Part shown: positions 51,966-64,000 of the stretch, one piece after another
Layout: every line of letters begins with the position of its first letter
Numbering within the stretch: position 1 is the first letter of the stretch
Source: Nautilus pompilius
Taxonomy: Eukaryota > Mollusca > Cephalopoda > Nautilida > Nautilidae
Length of the DNA: 64,000 bases
Reading direction: 5' to 3'
NCBI GenBank assembly: GCA_018389105.1
Contig: JACATO010000592.1
Location: forward strand, 248,001 to 312,000
Notes under the pieces: generated by a model
What the model was told of the DNA's origin: nothing
Seen by the model: the letters and a program-made list of their open reading frames with translations, nothing else
Database searches by the model: none
Position numbers and translations under genes: made by a program

Positions 51966-54900
51966 AATGACTGATCAAGACCAACAAGATTGATTACCTT
52001 CTCACAGTCTTTGCTATTTTCTATGTGTAATATTATGCAAACATCACATAAAGATTGTCTTTTGATTCTTTATATCAGGTGTTAAAGTTGGTTCTCAGGG
52101 AAACACTAGCAGCCTCTTCACACCAGTGATGACGGCAGGGATTGATTGGGAAAATGTGAGGATGATTAATTAGTACTTTTACTACTAATAATAATGAACG
52201 GATAAACTTGAAATTACCTTACTTTTATTTTAAAAATATGAAAGGCATCAACCATGCAAATCTTTCTATGCTTATGGGGTAGAATGATTTCAAAAAGCGC
52301 AAGTGATATACTAAACCATATGTGCAGTTATATTTTGGATGGCCATGTAAGAAACAAAAAAATAAGGCAAAGGACAGCACATGCTCCGTGGAAAGCTAAA
52401 GAATAAAAATTGTTGAACAACATAAACTTATTAATTTACCAATGGTATTTATAAAATCTCTTTTTCTTCTACAGTTTTTCCCTTGTAGGAATCCGTAAAT
52501 AATTTATAACTCAACCAGATAAGAGTGAATTGCCAAAGCTGAATCAAATACAATATACTGAATTAGTTTATCAATTGCAAGTGAAATAGGAAGTGATAAT
52601 GGTGCATTATATTTTGTAATATGAGATACTGCTGTGCAAGAATAGCAAAAGCTAACAGGATTTGGTGGCATGATTAATTGAGCCTAGTCAATGAACTATT
52701 TATAAGTCGTTGGTCAAAGTGATTATGGATTATAGTGAGCATTCAGGGAGTCCTTGTCTTATTAGAGATACAGATAGCCTTGAACGTACAAAGTCATTTC
52801 AGTGTCATGCTCAAAGGCACAAACAATTACAGTTGCAAAGAATGTCTGAAACAATCACAATTACCAATTTTGTTGGGGGTAAATGTTAACTGTTTCCATG
52901 TTTCTTTTGTTGTTGTTATATTTTGGTTTATTGCTTGTGTTTACATTAATTTATTGGCTAAAGATTTACACAAAGTTGATTAAATATTAGAAAATGATGC
53001 TCCAATGTCTTTTTGGTTTACAGGGTGTTTAGTGAAATTTTTGAAGCCAGGTTTTAAGAATAAGCTAGGTATCTTTTTTGGTGAGATTTGCATTAGGTAT
53101 CAATGAATATTTGATTTAGCGTAAAGGTTAAATGTATTCCTTTATTGTATTTCTTATTAAGCTTGTGCCACACTTTTTTTGGCAGATAATTACTTCAGAA
53201 CTGTTGTGTAGGTGTTTGTTTGCCTTGTCAAGTTTCACTGTTATTTGAAGATCAAAATCACTTTTTGGTTTGTTGAGGCTGTATCAATCAGTCACTTACA
53301 AATTTAACTGAATAACTTGTATCTGAACTGCAGGTGCCACAGGCACAATACTTGATGACAATGATGAAACTATTGGTAATTTTCTGTTAATTACACACAT
53401 CACTTCCCAAACTTTTCCAGAGGCTTGACAGACAATGTGTCGTCGTCACAGTCTGCGTTTTGATTGTCATGCTTGACATGATCCAACCTGGAGTAGACTT
53501 GAAAAGGTGGGCAGGGCTGAGCATTTATGAAGTAAGGGAGTTTTTTCAAATGAGAATGAATATTCTAGAAGTGTTTGAAAACATTAAAATAGAATTTTAA
53601 GATCAAGTCTGTTGTTCTGATAAACAGTTTGTCACAGTTTCTGTGCAAAATATTTTTACTTAATGTTTAAAATGTATTAAAAAGAGAGTATCAATTAAAC
53701 AGGTAAGCTTAGTTGCTGTTTCTTCATTTTATACACAGCAAAATCTAGTTAAAGAAGAAAGTACTGTTTCCTAATTTGCGTTTTTTTTAATGCTTTTATT
53801 TGTCCAATCTGTATAGTTGTTAATATTCGGCAGCTTGTCAACACCTTGATTAGCTGTCGCAAACCCATTTGATGTGTACTTCAGAAGGAAGTTTTGATTA
53901 CCAGAGGCCTATTTCATAAGAGGCAATTCTGGCACTGATTCATCAAGATGAGATTTTTTTCTCTGCCTTACTGATTTGAAAATATAAAAATAAAGCAGAG
54001 ATTATGCTTTTGAAACACGTATGAAGGGTAATTTGGAAACTGGGAAAGATAATTAGCTTCATGTTCATCATGATAGCGCTGTTGTGATCCACCAAAATCT
54101 GCGATATATTTACAGCAGCGCCTTCCTGTGGAAATAGAGCAAACGTTTAGTGAACTATGATGGCAAAGTTGACAGCTATTTTGAGAACTTGGTTTCATTT
54201 ATTTGAATTTTGAAAACGGATATGCAGTTCTGCTGCAAAATGGTATAAGTCTCTCTGCAATTTAGTAAAGGCTTTGGTACAAAAGAAAATTGTTTTTCAG
54301 ACTCTTTAAATGGGCGGATTAAATGTAATACTGTGGCCGTCTGCTGGGTTTAGTTTTAATTATATCTGTAATGTCAAACACATGGAAAAGTAAACTGATC
54401 ATGCAATCAGCTTACTTGACAACATGAAAAAGTCACTTATACTAGTAGATTGAGTAATTGAGATGGAAAAAAAAAAGAAAACACATTAATACAGGGATCT
54501 CTCCATAGGACACAAAACAATAAACAAAACACATTTTCCTTATATATTATCAAACAAAGATGGCAGGCTTCTCCACAATCTTTGAACTGTCAAAGGCTTA
54601 CTCATTCAAGGGAGATAACCTATCTACTGCTTTATTAGGTTTTTTGCAGAAAAGTTGTCCTCTGTATTTATTCATATGTTTTAATAAAAAAATTACTTTT
54701 GCCTAAAAAGATGTAAATAGATATTAGATGTGTGTATGTATATATATATATATTAAAAGAACTTAATTAGAGATAGAAAAGATTAGTTTGAAGTAATTAC
54801 GGGATATGCACAACCTATTAAATGGAAACTTTAAAAAATAAAACAAATTAAGAGATATATTTTTTTAAAGTTAGTTTTTCTATTTTTTAGGACTATATAA

Positions 54901-55111
54901 ATATAATTCTTTTAAAGTATAAGAAACTATGAGATGCAAGCAAGATGATTTTTTTTGTTGATTCTGAATTTTCTTCTTTTGGAATGTAACTTCTGAACCT
55001 CTTAAGTTGATTTATGGTCTGGAAGTGAGATGTATTCCCAATAAACTAAGTATGAGAATTAATTGTTTTTACTTTTATGAAGTTTATGCTTACAGTGAAA
55101 GTCTATATGTA
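51966..55111. other. noncoding, with one complex segment
   Basis: Segment 54280-54420 is complex (AATGGGCGGATTAAATGTAA, CTGTGGCCGTCTGCTGGG) and may be regulatory. AAGGGAGATAACC lies at 54609. A (TA)n run lies at 54736-54753. The 82-codon frame at 52735-52983 has a hydrophobic end but no other support. Confidence 0.4.
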
Positions 55112-56354
55112 CAAGGTGATTCAGAATATGTATGCACTCTTTGAATTTATATATATTTAATACTTATATCATTGAATAAACGAAACTTTATGTACACAAG
55201 TGAACATATGGAAACAACATAGAATGGTCATTTTGTGTCAACTCGTCCACCATTTATATGCAAAAATGCACCAGGATGTTCTGAGACAGATTTGCATATA
55301 TTAGTGCACATGTATACTGACACATTGCTTACTTCCTGCTCAATATTTTTCTCTAAGTTTTGTATTGTTCGAGGTTTAGCACTGTATAGTTTGTCCTTTA
55401 GAATCCCCCACAGGTAGAAGTCCAGAAGTGTAAAGTCAGGTGACCTTGGAGGATATTCATGAGCATCCAGGTAACTCCATATCAAGAAAGGCTCAAACAT
55501 TTCTGTGATAATGTGGTGCTACTCCATCTTGCTGAAAATAAACCTCAGAGCCTCTATACAGTTGTTTTATGGCAGGAACAGCATCATTGCATAGCATTTC
55601 AAGAGAGCCAAACCAACACTAACTCCTGATAGGTTAACATTTTTCACCAAGTACATGTTTGAGTTTTGCACTTCACAAAACACAGCTGTGACAATTTATG
55701 TGCCCATTCAGTTTGAAGGATTCCTCATCAGACAAAAAACTATCCTGTCTTCAAAATCACCACCCTGATTGTGCATGTTAATAAACTACTCACAGAACTG
55801 TAATCTTCTACCTGGATCATCATCATCCAGAGCATGCAAAAGCCTTTAGGTTGACTAATCTCCAATTCACATGCACAATGCCTTGACTTACTTGGAGAAA
55901 CCTGGTACATGTTTAATATTACAGTTTCCACATTTTCAAGACTCCATACGTTTTTCTCTTGCTCTGAATTTTATTTACATTTGGACAATTCCATGCTTTT
56001 GAAATTGATCATGTATATGACTAATTAATAAAAGCGTGGGAGATGATGTTCCGTACTTTCGTAACCAGACAGGCTGCACTTCCTTTACATTTCCATACTT
56101 AAAATGCCACTTTAAAATGTTTTTCCCCTGTTTGAAACTCAGCTTTCTGTCTGCCATGTTGAGGGTTTATATGAACAGGAAGTAACTGTTCCAGAAATAT
56201 GCAACATTGCAGTTCTGAACATTGACATAAGATGAACATTATATGTTGTTTTCATATGTTCACTTGTGTACATAAAAATTTTTTTTTATTCACTGCAATA
56301 AGTATTAAAAATAACTATGTTCAAATTGTGTATACATATTTCTGAATCATCCTG
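55112..56354 (-). mobile_element. mariner-type transposon, full length, 1243 bp
   Basis: The ends CAAGGTGATTCAGAATATGT and, inverted from the right, CAGGATGATTCAGAAATATG are flanked by TA on both sides (55110-55111 and 56355-56356). The inverted repeats extend about 110 bp, to GTGAACATATG-GAAACAACAT at 55200-55220 and its mirror at 56243-56265. Length and structure fit a mariner-like element. The transposase lies on the minus strand between the repeats and is broken. Confidence 0.9.
55228..56157 (-). pseudogene. mariner transposase (DD34D), several frameshifts
   Basis: The reading starts at an ATG at 56155-56157. The N-terminal part has the helix-turn-helix type sequence KNILKWHFKYGNVKEVQPVW, then SSPTLLLISHIHDQFQKHG, which would bind the element's own inverted repeats. 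The three catalytic aspartates of the DDD nuclease are visible in different frames: SDEES (Asp codon complement at 55727-55729), YFQQDGVAPHYHRN (55526-55528) and SPDFTLLDFYLWG (55420-55422). The last two are 103 nt apart, one base more than 34 codons, so the family is DD34D with a single-base insertion between them. Further frame changes and a TAG-type stop occur between 55550 and 55970. A 90-codon frame at 55228-55500 keeps the C-terminus. It is certainly inactive. Confidence 0.85.
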
Positions 56355-56357
56355 TAT

Positions 56358-56979
56358 ATTTTTGGGGTTGGGGTGCTGTACTTTAGATGTGCTTGTACTG
56401 TTTTGTTAAATTTTATTTATCATTTTGCTTTGGTGGTGGAGCCCTGGTAGTGCAAGAGGACTGAATAAAGAAGGGGAAAAGCTAATTAGACCTATTTACA
56501 CGCAAAATTACAGGGGTTGGTATCTTGATAATTACACATAATTTGTTTGTCAGAATATTTTTAATGATATGTTGTCAAAAATAATTTATGCATGATAATT
56601 GTAAAGAAACATTTCAAATTTAAAGTTATTTTAAAGTCACTTTTAATCAAAAGAATTCATCCTTTTGAGATCTGACAAAACACATTGTCATGCATACCAT
56701 GGATAGTTTCAAAATTTTAAACAATTGATATGGTTCAGTGAGCAGCAGATAGAGTTTATCATTTGTTTAAGGTTATGGTACCCCACCAAGACTGGACAGT
56801 AAGAGATTAACAAAATCTCATATGTCTGAAAATTAATTCTTAAGGGCCAAAGTAATATCTTTGCTTGCATTTATTGATTACCATACTTTTTCCAATGTAA
56901 TTCTGGACTTGACTTATCTGTGGATGAAGTCATTGAAACCACTTTAATGAAAAAATTAAAAAATGACAAAGTGTGTTAT
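56358..56979. other. noncoding stretch
   Basis: No feature recognised. Confidence 0.5.
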
Positions 56980-57235
56980 TTTCTGGCATAATCTGTAAAA
57001 TCATCAATCCTAGTGTTGTGGGTTCGATCCCTATTGGGATGGAGTTATGTGCTGCTAATGAGGGCCAAAAGCCCAAAACAGCTGTACAGCCCTCCTCTGG
57101 ATGCTGATATTTACCTTGACTCTCAATCTGGAGAGGGATTGGCTCCGCCAAGTTGTAAAATGCTGTAGACATTCCTCTCAAGGTGCCCCAACAACCTGTG
57201 GGTATGGGACAAGTGAAGTGAAGTAAAACTGTAAA
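56980..57235 (+). mobile_element. tRNA-derived SINE
   Basis: A TGGCATAATCTG A-box-like word is followed by GTTGTGGGTTCGATCCC, a near-perfect polymerase III B box (57014-57030). A GC-richer body follows with CCCTCCTCTGGATGCTGAT and GGTGCCCCAACAACCTGTGG, and it ends in GAAGTGAAGTAAAA. The 136-codon minus-strand frame that covers it is an antisense by-product. Confidence 0.7.
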
Positions 57236-59129
57236 ATTGTTCATCAGAAACAGACTACAGAAATTATTGCTCAGAACAATTGCTGATTGGATGAGCAAAT
57301 AACTGTTAATGTGCTTATTGAAGAGTATGAAATTATCCAATTAATAACAAATATGCTTTCATCAATTACATTCTATTTATCCTTTTCAATTCTAATTATA
57401 TGCATAAATACTGCCCAACAAATCTTGTAACTGATCTCAAAATTCCTCCTGTAAAGTCTTTCAAGTTGTAGACAGCAGCTTTTAAGCTGGAAGTTCTTAC
57501 GCTTGCTGAAGAAAATGTATGGTGGTAATATGGCTATGAACAGGAAATTCAGTGTCAGCAAGAAATGTTGTGGTGTAAAGTAAAGGATACCTTACAAACT
57601 ACAAAGAATACAAAGGCAAATTACAGCTGCAAAGTTAGACTAACACTGAGGATAAATTGGAGAAATATGTGCTAACCCGATATGTAGCATGTAGACTTAG
57701 TACTGTACAGTTGAGATTAAAGGCCAAATAAATTGCAAATGATTTTGGAGTTGATGGTTGTAGAGGTAATCCATTGTGGTGCTTCATATTCATGTGTAGA
57801 AAAGAACTTTGTATTAGGCAGCACACAAACTTCCTGTGTTGGCCTGGTTTTGAAGCCAGAATGTTGGACAACTTGAAACCAAGCTGAATATTGACTTCTT
57901 TTAAAAATTAAATTGTGGATTGAATTTCTGAATTTGAGTGTGTGCAATATCTTAAAATCAAGTAAAAGTATCAAAGATAAAACTGACACGTTTGTGTTTT
58001 TAAAGAAGGTGATTCAACACAGTGCAAATGACACTGGATCACCTGATGATCACTGATGTCATGCATTGACTAAAAATAGACACCGGGCTTTTGATACCAG
58101 AACTGATAATAACATTTGCAGTTTGTTTCAAATATCTCTCCATGATTACAAACATGTTAAAAACTGTTTCAACACTTTATTTCTCTGTAAGATTATCCCA
58201 CAAAATAGTTCAATGATATGCATAAACAGCTCATTAGTGTTTATAAGCCTGAAATATCGTAGACAATGATGGTATGAAATGCAACATTGTTATGAAGGAT
58301 TTGACACATTGTTCTGACTGGTTGAGTTTGGCTAACTACCATAGTTGATCTAACCTTGTCTTTTACTCCAAATTTACTTATGTATCAAGGAAAGAAAAAT
58401 GGGAAAATTAGCAAATTTGATTTATGCTAATTTTTTTGCTTTTTCTCTGTAAAATATGATAAATAGTTTGTTTTTTTTCCTCGGTGCACATTATTGCTTA
58501 AAAGTTAGGAAGTAATGACATACTTGTGGGTGAAACAAAAGTTAACAAATTTATTTAATTCTTATAACACAAAAAAACTATAAAAAAAATATTATTTTAT
58601 TTTAAGTTAATGTTTGGATTCATCAAAATAACTATCTTTGCATTTTACAACTGTTGTGGTTTAATATGTAGAATACCTGAAAAACAAATTCATTGATTAT
58701 GGTGACATCACTTGACAGGTACATGAACAAAATGCCCAGTCAGGTAACCTCAAACAATTGGTAAACGCATAATGGTGGGAAGTTACTTTCTGGAACTTTC
58801 ATTATGTAAGATAATGTGTTGGCTGCAACGGTTGATATCAAATATGAATAGAAAAATAAATTTACCCTGTATATTAAAAGAATGATTAAATAAATGGTTA
58901 AATGGCTTGGCATATTATCTAACAAAGATGTCTATTACATACTGCAAAGGAGGGAGGGTACTTGCTGAGACAAATTATGGTAGAAAATGAGCATGATGCA
59001 AAAAATAAAACTAAGGATAGAAGATTAATGTAATAATGTAACAACCAGGTAGAATACAACTTAGTCACAGAAATAATATCATAGCTAAATGACAACACTT
59101 TCTTTTTTTATAGTAACAATCTGTCTTAC
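57236..59129. other. AT-rich noncoding stretch
   Basis: No gene, RNA gene or complete repeat recognised. Confidence 0.5.
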
Positions 59130-59420
59130 ATCCACTCAGGTAAACTATTGTTTAGCAAAAAAGCCATCATTATTAAGAGGTTTCAAAATTAATAAAAGGC
59201 TTTAATAGGTAAAATTAGATACAAACTGGACAGCTGATGAATGGGAAAAGGTGATGTGGTCAGATGATTAACAGTGATGTTTCATCCAGGCAGAGTGTAT
59301 ACATTCAGCAGTCTTGGAGAACACTTTCATTAGTATGTTTTTTCTAGAGTGAAACTTAGATTGTTTTGTACTATAGATTGGCTTTTTGAAGTGAATATAC
59401 ACAGAACCGAAAAACAGTGC
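59130..59420 (+). mobile_element. Tc1-like transposase relic
   Basis: Across frames the translation reads SKKAIIIKRF, then NWTADEWEKVMWSDD, then HPGRVYTF. W-x-x-x-x-W-x-x-V-x-W-S-D is the region around the first catalytic Asp of Tc1-type transposases, and the G-R-V-Y segment follows at the usual distance. Stops and frame changes are frequent. No inverted repeats were found, so the borders are approximate. It differs from the Tc1 copy at the window start in state of decay. Confidence 0.55.
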
Positions 59421-62089
59421 ATGAAGATCGCCATCACGTATTCTATAAAGGTGTGTAGTACCTTCGACTTATTGTCGTGATTTCTTCTGACAAGAAATGG
59501 CCCTTGAAGTTCTTCAAAATTAGGTAAAGGTTACACTGAGAGGATGTAACAGCAAAATATTTCGCAAAACATGTTGTGGTCACCATACTTCCTAGAAATA
59601 TCACTTATTGAACGGCGTGGGAGAAAATCAGCAGCTGGATAAAACCAATTACACTGATTTCTGTGATGCAGATGTGCCAGTAACATTTATACAGCTTGGA
59701 ATATTTTAACATTTGATTATTTCAATAAATTAGTTAGCTAAATGCTGTGAATTTTTATATTTTCTATAAAGACAAGTAGCAATTCCAATATTCTGTTAAA
59801 TAAAAGATTTGTATGTATAGTTTTAATTGTTTATGATTGTAATCGGCTCATCCATGTTATAACCACTAAAGTGAAATGCAGATATAAAAATTTTGGATGG
59901 AGGAATTTTTTCTGAATATACTTCTTCAAAGCTTTATTTCAAGCATGCATATGTTAGACATTGGCATTAAGAACTGCTCAAATGGAGGCTGATAGCATCC
60001 TTTTAGCTTCTCATCTTTGTAGCATAGCATTTTGTGTGCTTGCTATGTGTGTGCATAGTCAAGTTCGACATGTGGACATCACTTGCTGCTTTACATTGAA
60101 ATGGATTTTTAAAAATTTTTAGTTAACCCTTTAGCTCATGATATTGAAAGGTAATTAATATTAAAACCTAGAATTATTTAAAATGTGTATTGTTAGTATT
60201 TCAGGTTCTTTTTATGAATAATTATGACACTAACCACCGTTTCTTATAAAAATGCTTTAAGAGACAACTTCTGTTCTGTACTGGAAAAATAAATATAAAC
60301 AATTTCTAAAGTTAATAGTATTATTTTACATAAAATGTTTTTTACTCCTTCCTCTGTTTTTAAAATTTAAATAATAAACTGAAAATTTTACTTATTTTAT
60401 GACTTACATTTGTTAGAATAAACTATGTGAAAAATTTGACTTTTAAAAATTTTAAAAAAAATACCTTAAATGATACTATAAGGAAAAGAAAAGTAATTTG
60501 TATTTTGTGGAAATAGACTTTAGAAATCTTTGTTGTTGTTAGTCTAGATAAAACATACAGACGTCATTCTGACCATCATACTGGCAAATCATCATTTTTC
60601 TTTTCTACTGATTGAGAAAAGTAAGAGACAGGCAGTGTGGCATGGCTCTGTTGCAGAAAATGCAAGATTGTCTCCACCTTGCAGAAAGAAAGAAGCATGC
60701 TTAAATAGAGTGCAGTCAGTATCTGCCTAACCAGAGAATTTACGGGAGGTCGCTAAAACAGGTTTGGTGGTAGTTGGTTTTTATTTCTTTGAACTCTCAA
60801 ATACTTTTTTTTATTATTATTATTATTTTGTTGGGCCATCCTTTAGTCGTGTTGACTCTTCAAAGTGAAAACCACGATTGTCTGTTGAACTCATCATGGC
60901 AGCCAACTCGTTTGTTGTTGGTCATGTAGTTTTTATTCACAAATGCATTTAAAAGATTGACAAAACCAACGCCGCCCTATTAATACCTCTTAGTATAGAA
61001 GTTTTACTTTTTGCATTGACAGTAGATTCCACCCACATGTTAATTTATGTTTACAGTTGTAACTTAAAGTAGCAATTAAAAAAAAAAAAAAAAAATCCTA
61101 ATTTGTATTTAACTTATTAATTTTTTGCAAAGGTTACCACAGAGCTAATGAGTTTGGATAATTTCACACCACCTCTAGACTAATTTGTTCAGTGGAGAAT
61201 TGTTGGAACAGATTACCAAAAAAGGGGGGGATAACTCTTAAAATGTTGCATTATAGTTAATTACAAAATGAAGCAAGACGATTTTACCGATTGAAGTAAA
61301 AATTAGTTTTGATATTTTTTTTTTTTTAAATGTACTTGATTTATTTGGAGAACAGTTAAAATATAGAGACTTAGTTGTATGCAGTGATGTTTGGTTAATT
61401 GTTGGAACACATATAATCTGAACTTTAAACCGAATAACCTGATTATGCAAGTAACTGGTGTAATGAATGGAGCTTTGGCATTATGCATCACAAAGTGATA
61501 TTTTATCATCATGACTGAACCTCAAATAATTAATGACTCAGTTACATTTTCTTAAATAGTTCTGGTTTTCAGGATAAAAATGGAAAGTTTAATGGTGATA
61601 TGTTATATACAGTAAGTAGATTAGTTCAGGCATTTCCTATCACCTTATTAGTAGCTGCTGACTAACTAATAAGTAGTATTATTCAAGTTTAACCATTGAT
61701 TGGGGGACCAGGACAAATTACTGAAACATAAGTTAAATAGTTACTTTAGTTACTGCTTGTTGGGTGTTAGGAAATCTCTGATATAACCTACTTAGACAAG
61801 GTCTTGTTATTTAAAATTAATCAAAAACTGGAAATTATTGCGTAGCCCAATGTGCTAAATATGTACATGAAGGATAAATGGTAGTTTTAGTGTTAGAATG
61901 AAAATATGTTTTCCTAGAAATAAGATAAGATGCCGCACAACTTTAGATAAGTTTATATATATTTTTTATTATTTATTGTATCAATTTAAAATACTTAAAT
62001 TTGAAAATTTTGAAAGAAAAATATGAATTAAAAAATTTTAAATTCAATTAGTTGGACAAAAATAGTTGAGAATTAGTGACATTTAATGT
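59421..62089. other. AT-rich noncoding stretch
   Basis: Contains (TTA)n at about 60811-60827, poly-A at 61079-61095 and a CTTATTAGT/ACTAATAAG inverted repeat at about 61644-61673. No gene recognised. Confidence 0.45.
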
Positions 62090-62770
62090 CGAAAATGCCC
62101 TTTGTGTGTGAGAGACAGTATGACACGTTTAGAATTCCCATCCATTACTTTGCCGGATGTTATCAATGGAGGTTATATGAATGTACACATCACAATCTTC
62201 CATTATGCCCTGGGATTATCTCAAGTGATTTTCATCAAATTCGTGATCATTTTTCATTTCATTATCATTTCTTTATCCAATTAGGAATCATTATGAGCCA
62301 AGGGTTGGGAAGAGGGAGGGAGAGAGAAGATTGATTTCATAAATCATTACATCGGACAGCGCTGACTCAAAGTCAGAGTGATGGCAGGAAGAAATGAGCA
62401 GGGTCTTCATGGACTGTCGGGTACTCACAAAGCAGAAGAGCTACCATGAGCAGCATTTGGGAGGACCTTCTCTCTTTCCCTCCCCTATCCTTCTCTTCTC
62501 CCCCATGACAAGCAGCCGGCATTTTCCTGCTTGCTGTGATGTGACTGAATGCTCTCTAAGATGACAGCCTAATAAGGAATCTTTGCGGTAACCTCCTCGT
62601 CATTTTCAGCTCCCCCTCCTTTCTCCACTCACTCATGTATGTTAGTCGGAGCAGAAACAAATCTCAAAAGGCACAGACGTCGGCTGGTCAGACAGTAACG
62701 GGTGCCTTGACAGGTAGAATGCAGATGGGCCAATTATTGTGTCAAAACAAATAATCCTGTACCCTGTTCT
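62090..62770. promoter_or_regulatory. complex CpG-containing segment, candidate conserved element
   Basis: This is the longest run of non-repetitive, GC-richer sequence in the right half. It includes GGGATTATCTCAAGTGATTT, a CpG cluster (GACGTCGGCTGG, AGCCGGC, TTGCGG) and GATGGGCCAATTATTGTGTC. An 82-codon frame (62086-62334) has no recognisable domain. A regulatory role is inference. Confidence 0.25.
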
Positions 62771-64000
62771 GGTAAATCCACAAAGAGACAAAAGGAATAT
62801 GAATGAGAATTCTTGGAAATTTCAAACTGGAAAGAAAACAGTAGATGCTGTGTTTGACAAAACACAACAGCAAATAAATACCACTTGACCAAAATTTGTC
62901 TTCAATGACCGACATTTAAAAAACCCAAAAGGACAATCTTTTTATGGTGGTTGCATGACATGAAATATGAAAGATAGTGAACACCATGCAAAGACAGTTC
63001 TTTGTGTCAGTCATTGAAGGAAAAGTAAAGGAAACTTTTCACTTCATGTAAGTAATACAACTAAAATTTTTTCTACCGTAGTATTACCTTATGTGCAGGT
63101 AAGGCTGATGGGAACAAATGCAGCTTTGTCACATTTTGTGCATGCAGGGTTTACCGGTGTGCAGTTAACAACTGCTAAACTAGGCCAATAATAAATATGT
63201 AATTTCTATCTTTTAATCCCCACTGGTCCAAGGATAAACTCATTATATTGTGTTTACTTTAATAATAATAAACACATTCTTCTTTTTCTTTGTTGTAATG
63301 CACAGACAAAGTTAGAGGAATGTTCTTAAGAGAACAAGCAGTTTCTATCATATGGTGACTGATGATTTACTTTCAGTTTATACCATTGCTAGTGTGTACA
63401 GTGGAATTGGATGCAGTTACAGTGTTTAAAGGAACTTATTGAAATAATATGAAGATTGGCTTGCTTTCCTACTTTTAAAATTTGTATTAGGATCTTTTTC
63501 AAGTCATGTCTCTTATTTAACTGGATCAAAGAATCCATAAAGGAACTAGCAAGCACTTCAAGATTTTTTTTTTTATTAAAGGAAGTATATTAAAATCTAA
63601 ATATGGTTGATTCTCAAAAGAAAAATGCAAGATTCCAAGTTCTAATGAAAATAGAAGTTTATCAGAAGAGAAGACCATATGGTATGAAGTAGATGATGAT
63701 CGATCATGTCACAAAATATTGAACCGGAGTTCCATCTTGATTAGTTTTAGGATGGATTTATATAGATTAATGTGTCAGTCTGATGTTTAGGGATTATGTA
63801 ACTACATAACCAGTAAGTTGCACAATCACTTTTCAGCTAGGGAGGCCACAACAGAAAGCAGGAAATCGCTAATAGAACTCTATTTTCAGACAGAGGAAAC
63901 CCGTGCTATCAGCTAGGTGTGCCAAACCAAGCAGCTCTTGTCCAGGATATAAACTTGGACCCTCAAATGCAGATTAATGCATATAAGCAAAATTACCTTA
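62771..64000. other. noncoding stretch to window end
   Basis: No feature recognised. Confidence 0.5.

Noticed and set aside
57014-57030. B-box sequence as a true tRNA gene
   Set aside because: The acceptor and anticodon arms do not form, and the sequence continues into a SINE body.
56930-57340. 136-codon minus-strand open frame
   Set aside because: It is antisense to a tRNA-derived SINE with a clear B box, and its composition follows the SINE body.
1-64000. CRISPR arrays, bacterial operons, rRNA genes or known conserved microRNAs
   Set aside because: No regular direct repeats with unique spacers, no rRNA-like blocks, and none of the conserved animal microRNA sequences I could recall were found on reading.

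Overview
The window reads as intergenic or deep-intronic DNA from a large, AT-rich animal genome. It has no operons, no long open reading frames, many homopolymer tracts and microsatellites, decayed transposons of several classes, and tRNA-derived SINEs. The recurring GGGAGATAAC-type motif (18480, 54610; variant at 18046), which I remember as common in mollusc and especially gastropod genomes, together with the LINE and SINE styles, makes a mollusc (perhaps a gastropod) my best guess. This is recall-based inference, not proof. I could not identify an intact host protein-coding gene. The longest ATG-started frames are about 136 codons, and I recognise neither.

Layout. 1-667: 3' part of a Tc1-type transposon (DD34E) cut by the window edge. 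670-19000: mostly AT-rich noncoding DNA with a short LINE 3' relic (5065-5225), an unrecognised 136-codon frame (5931-6341) and microsatellites. 19093-20000 (minus): a decayed coding sequence with an acidic Asp run and a helix-like stretch, spread over several frames. 20730-20935: a second copy of the same LINE 3' end. 26309-28345: two short palindromic hairpin elements and a 486-bp pogo/Tigger-type MITE. 28890-29180: a degenerate 53-bp tandem repeat. 30070-30440: possible SINE. 35881-37039: a third hairpin and an 823-bp TA-flanked element. 38686-38880: tRNA-derived SINE. 39147-39293: a GC-richer reading frame followed by a poly(A) signal, the best candidate for a terminal exon. 43257-43880: a foldback element next to a 43-bp tandem repeat. 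47934-47998: fourth hairpin. 50495-50700: SINE. 55112-56354: full-length but dead mariner (DD34D). 56980-57235: SINE with a clear B box. About 59130-59420: Tc1 relic.

Nothing here acts together as a pathway. The window is a record of transposon arrivals (Tc1, mariner, pogo/Tigger, LINE, SINE and palindromic MITEs) between stretches of more complex, CpG-containing unique sequence (for example 34330-34580, 48480-48900 and 62090-62770). Those stretches are candidates for conserved regulatory elements and need cross-species alignment to test. The least explained items are the four-copy palindrome family, the two degenerate minisatellites, the decayed gene at 19.1-20.0 kb and the possible terminal exon at 39.2 kb.
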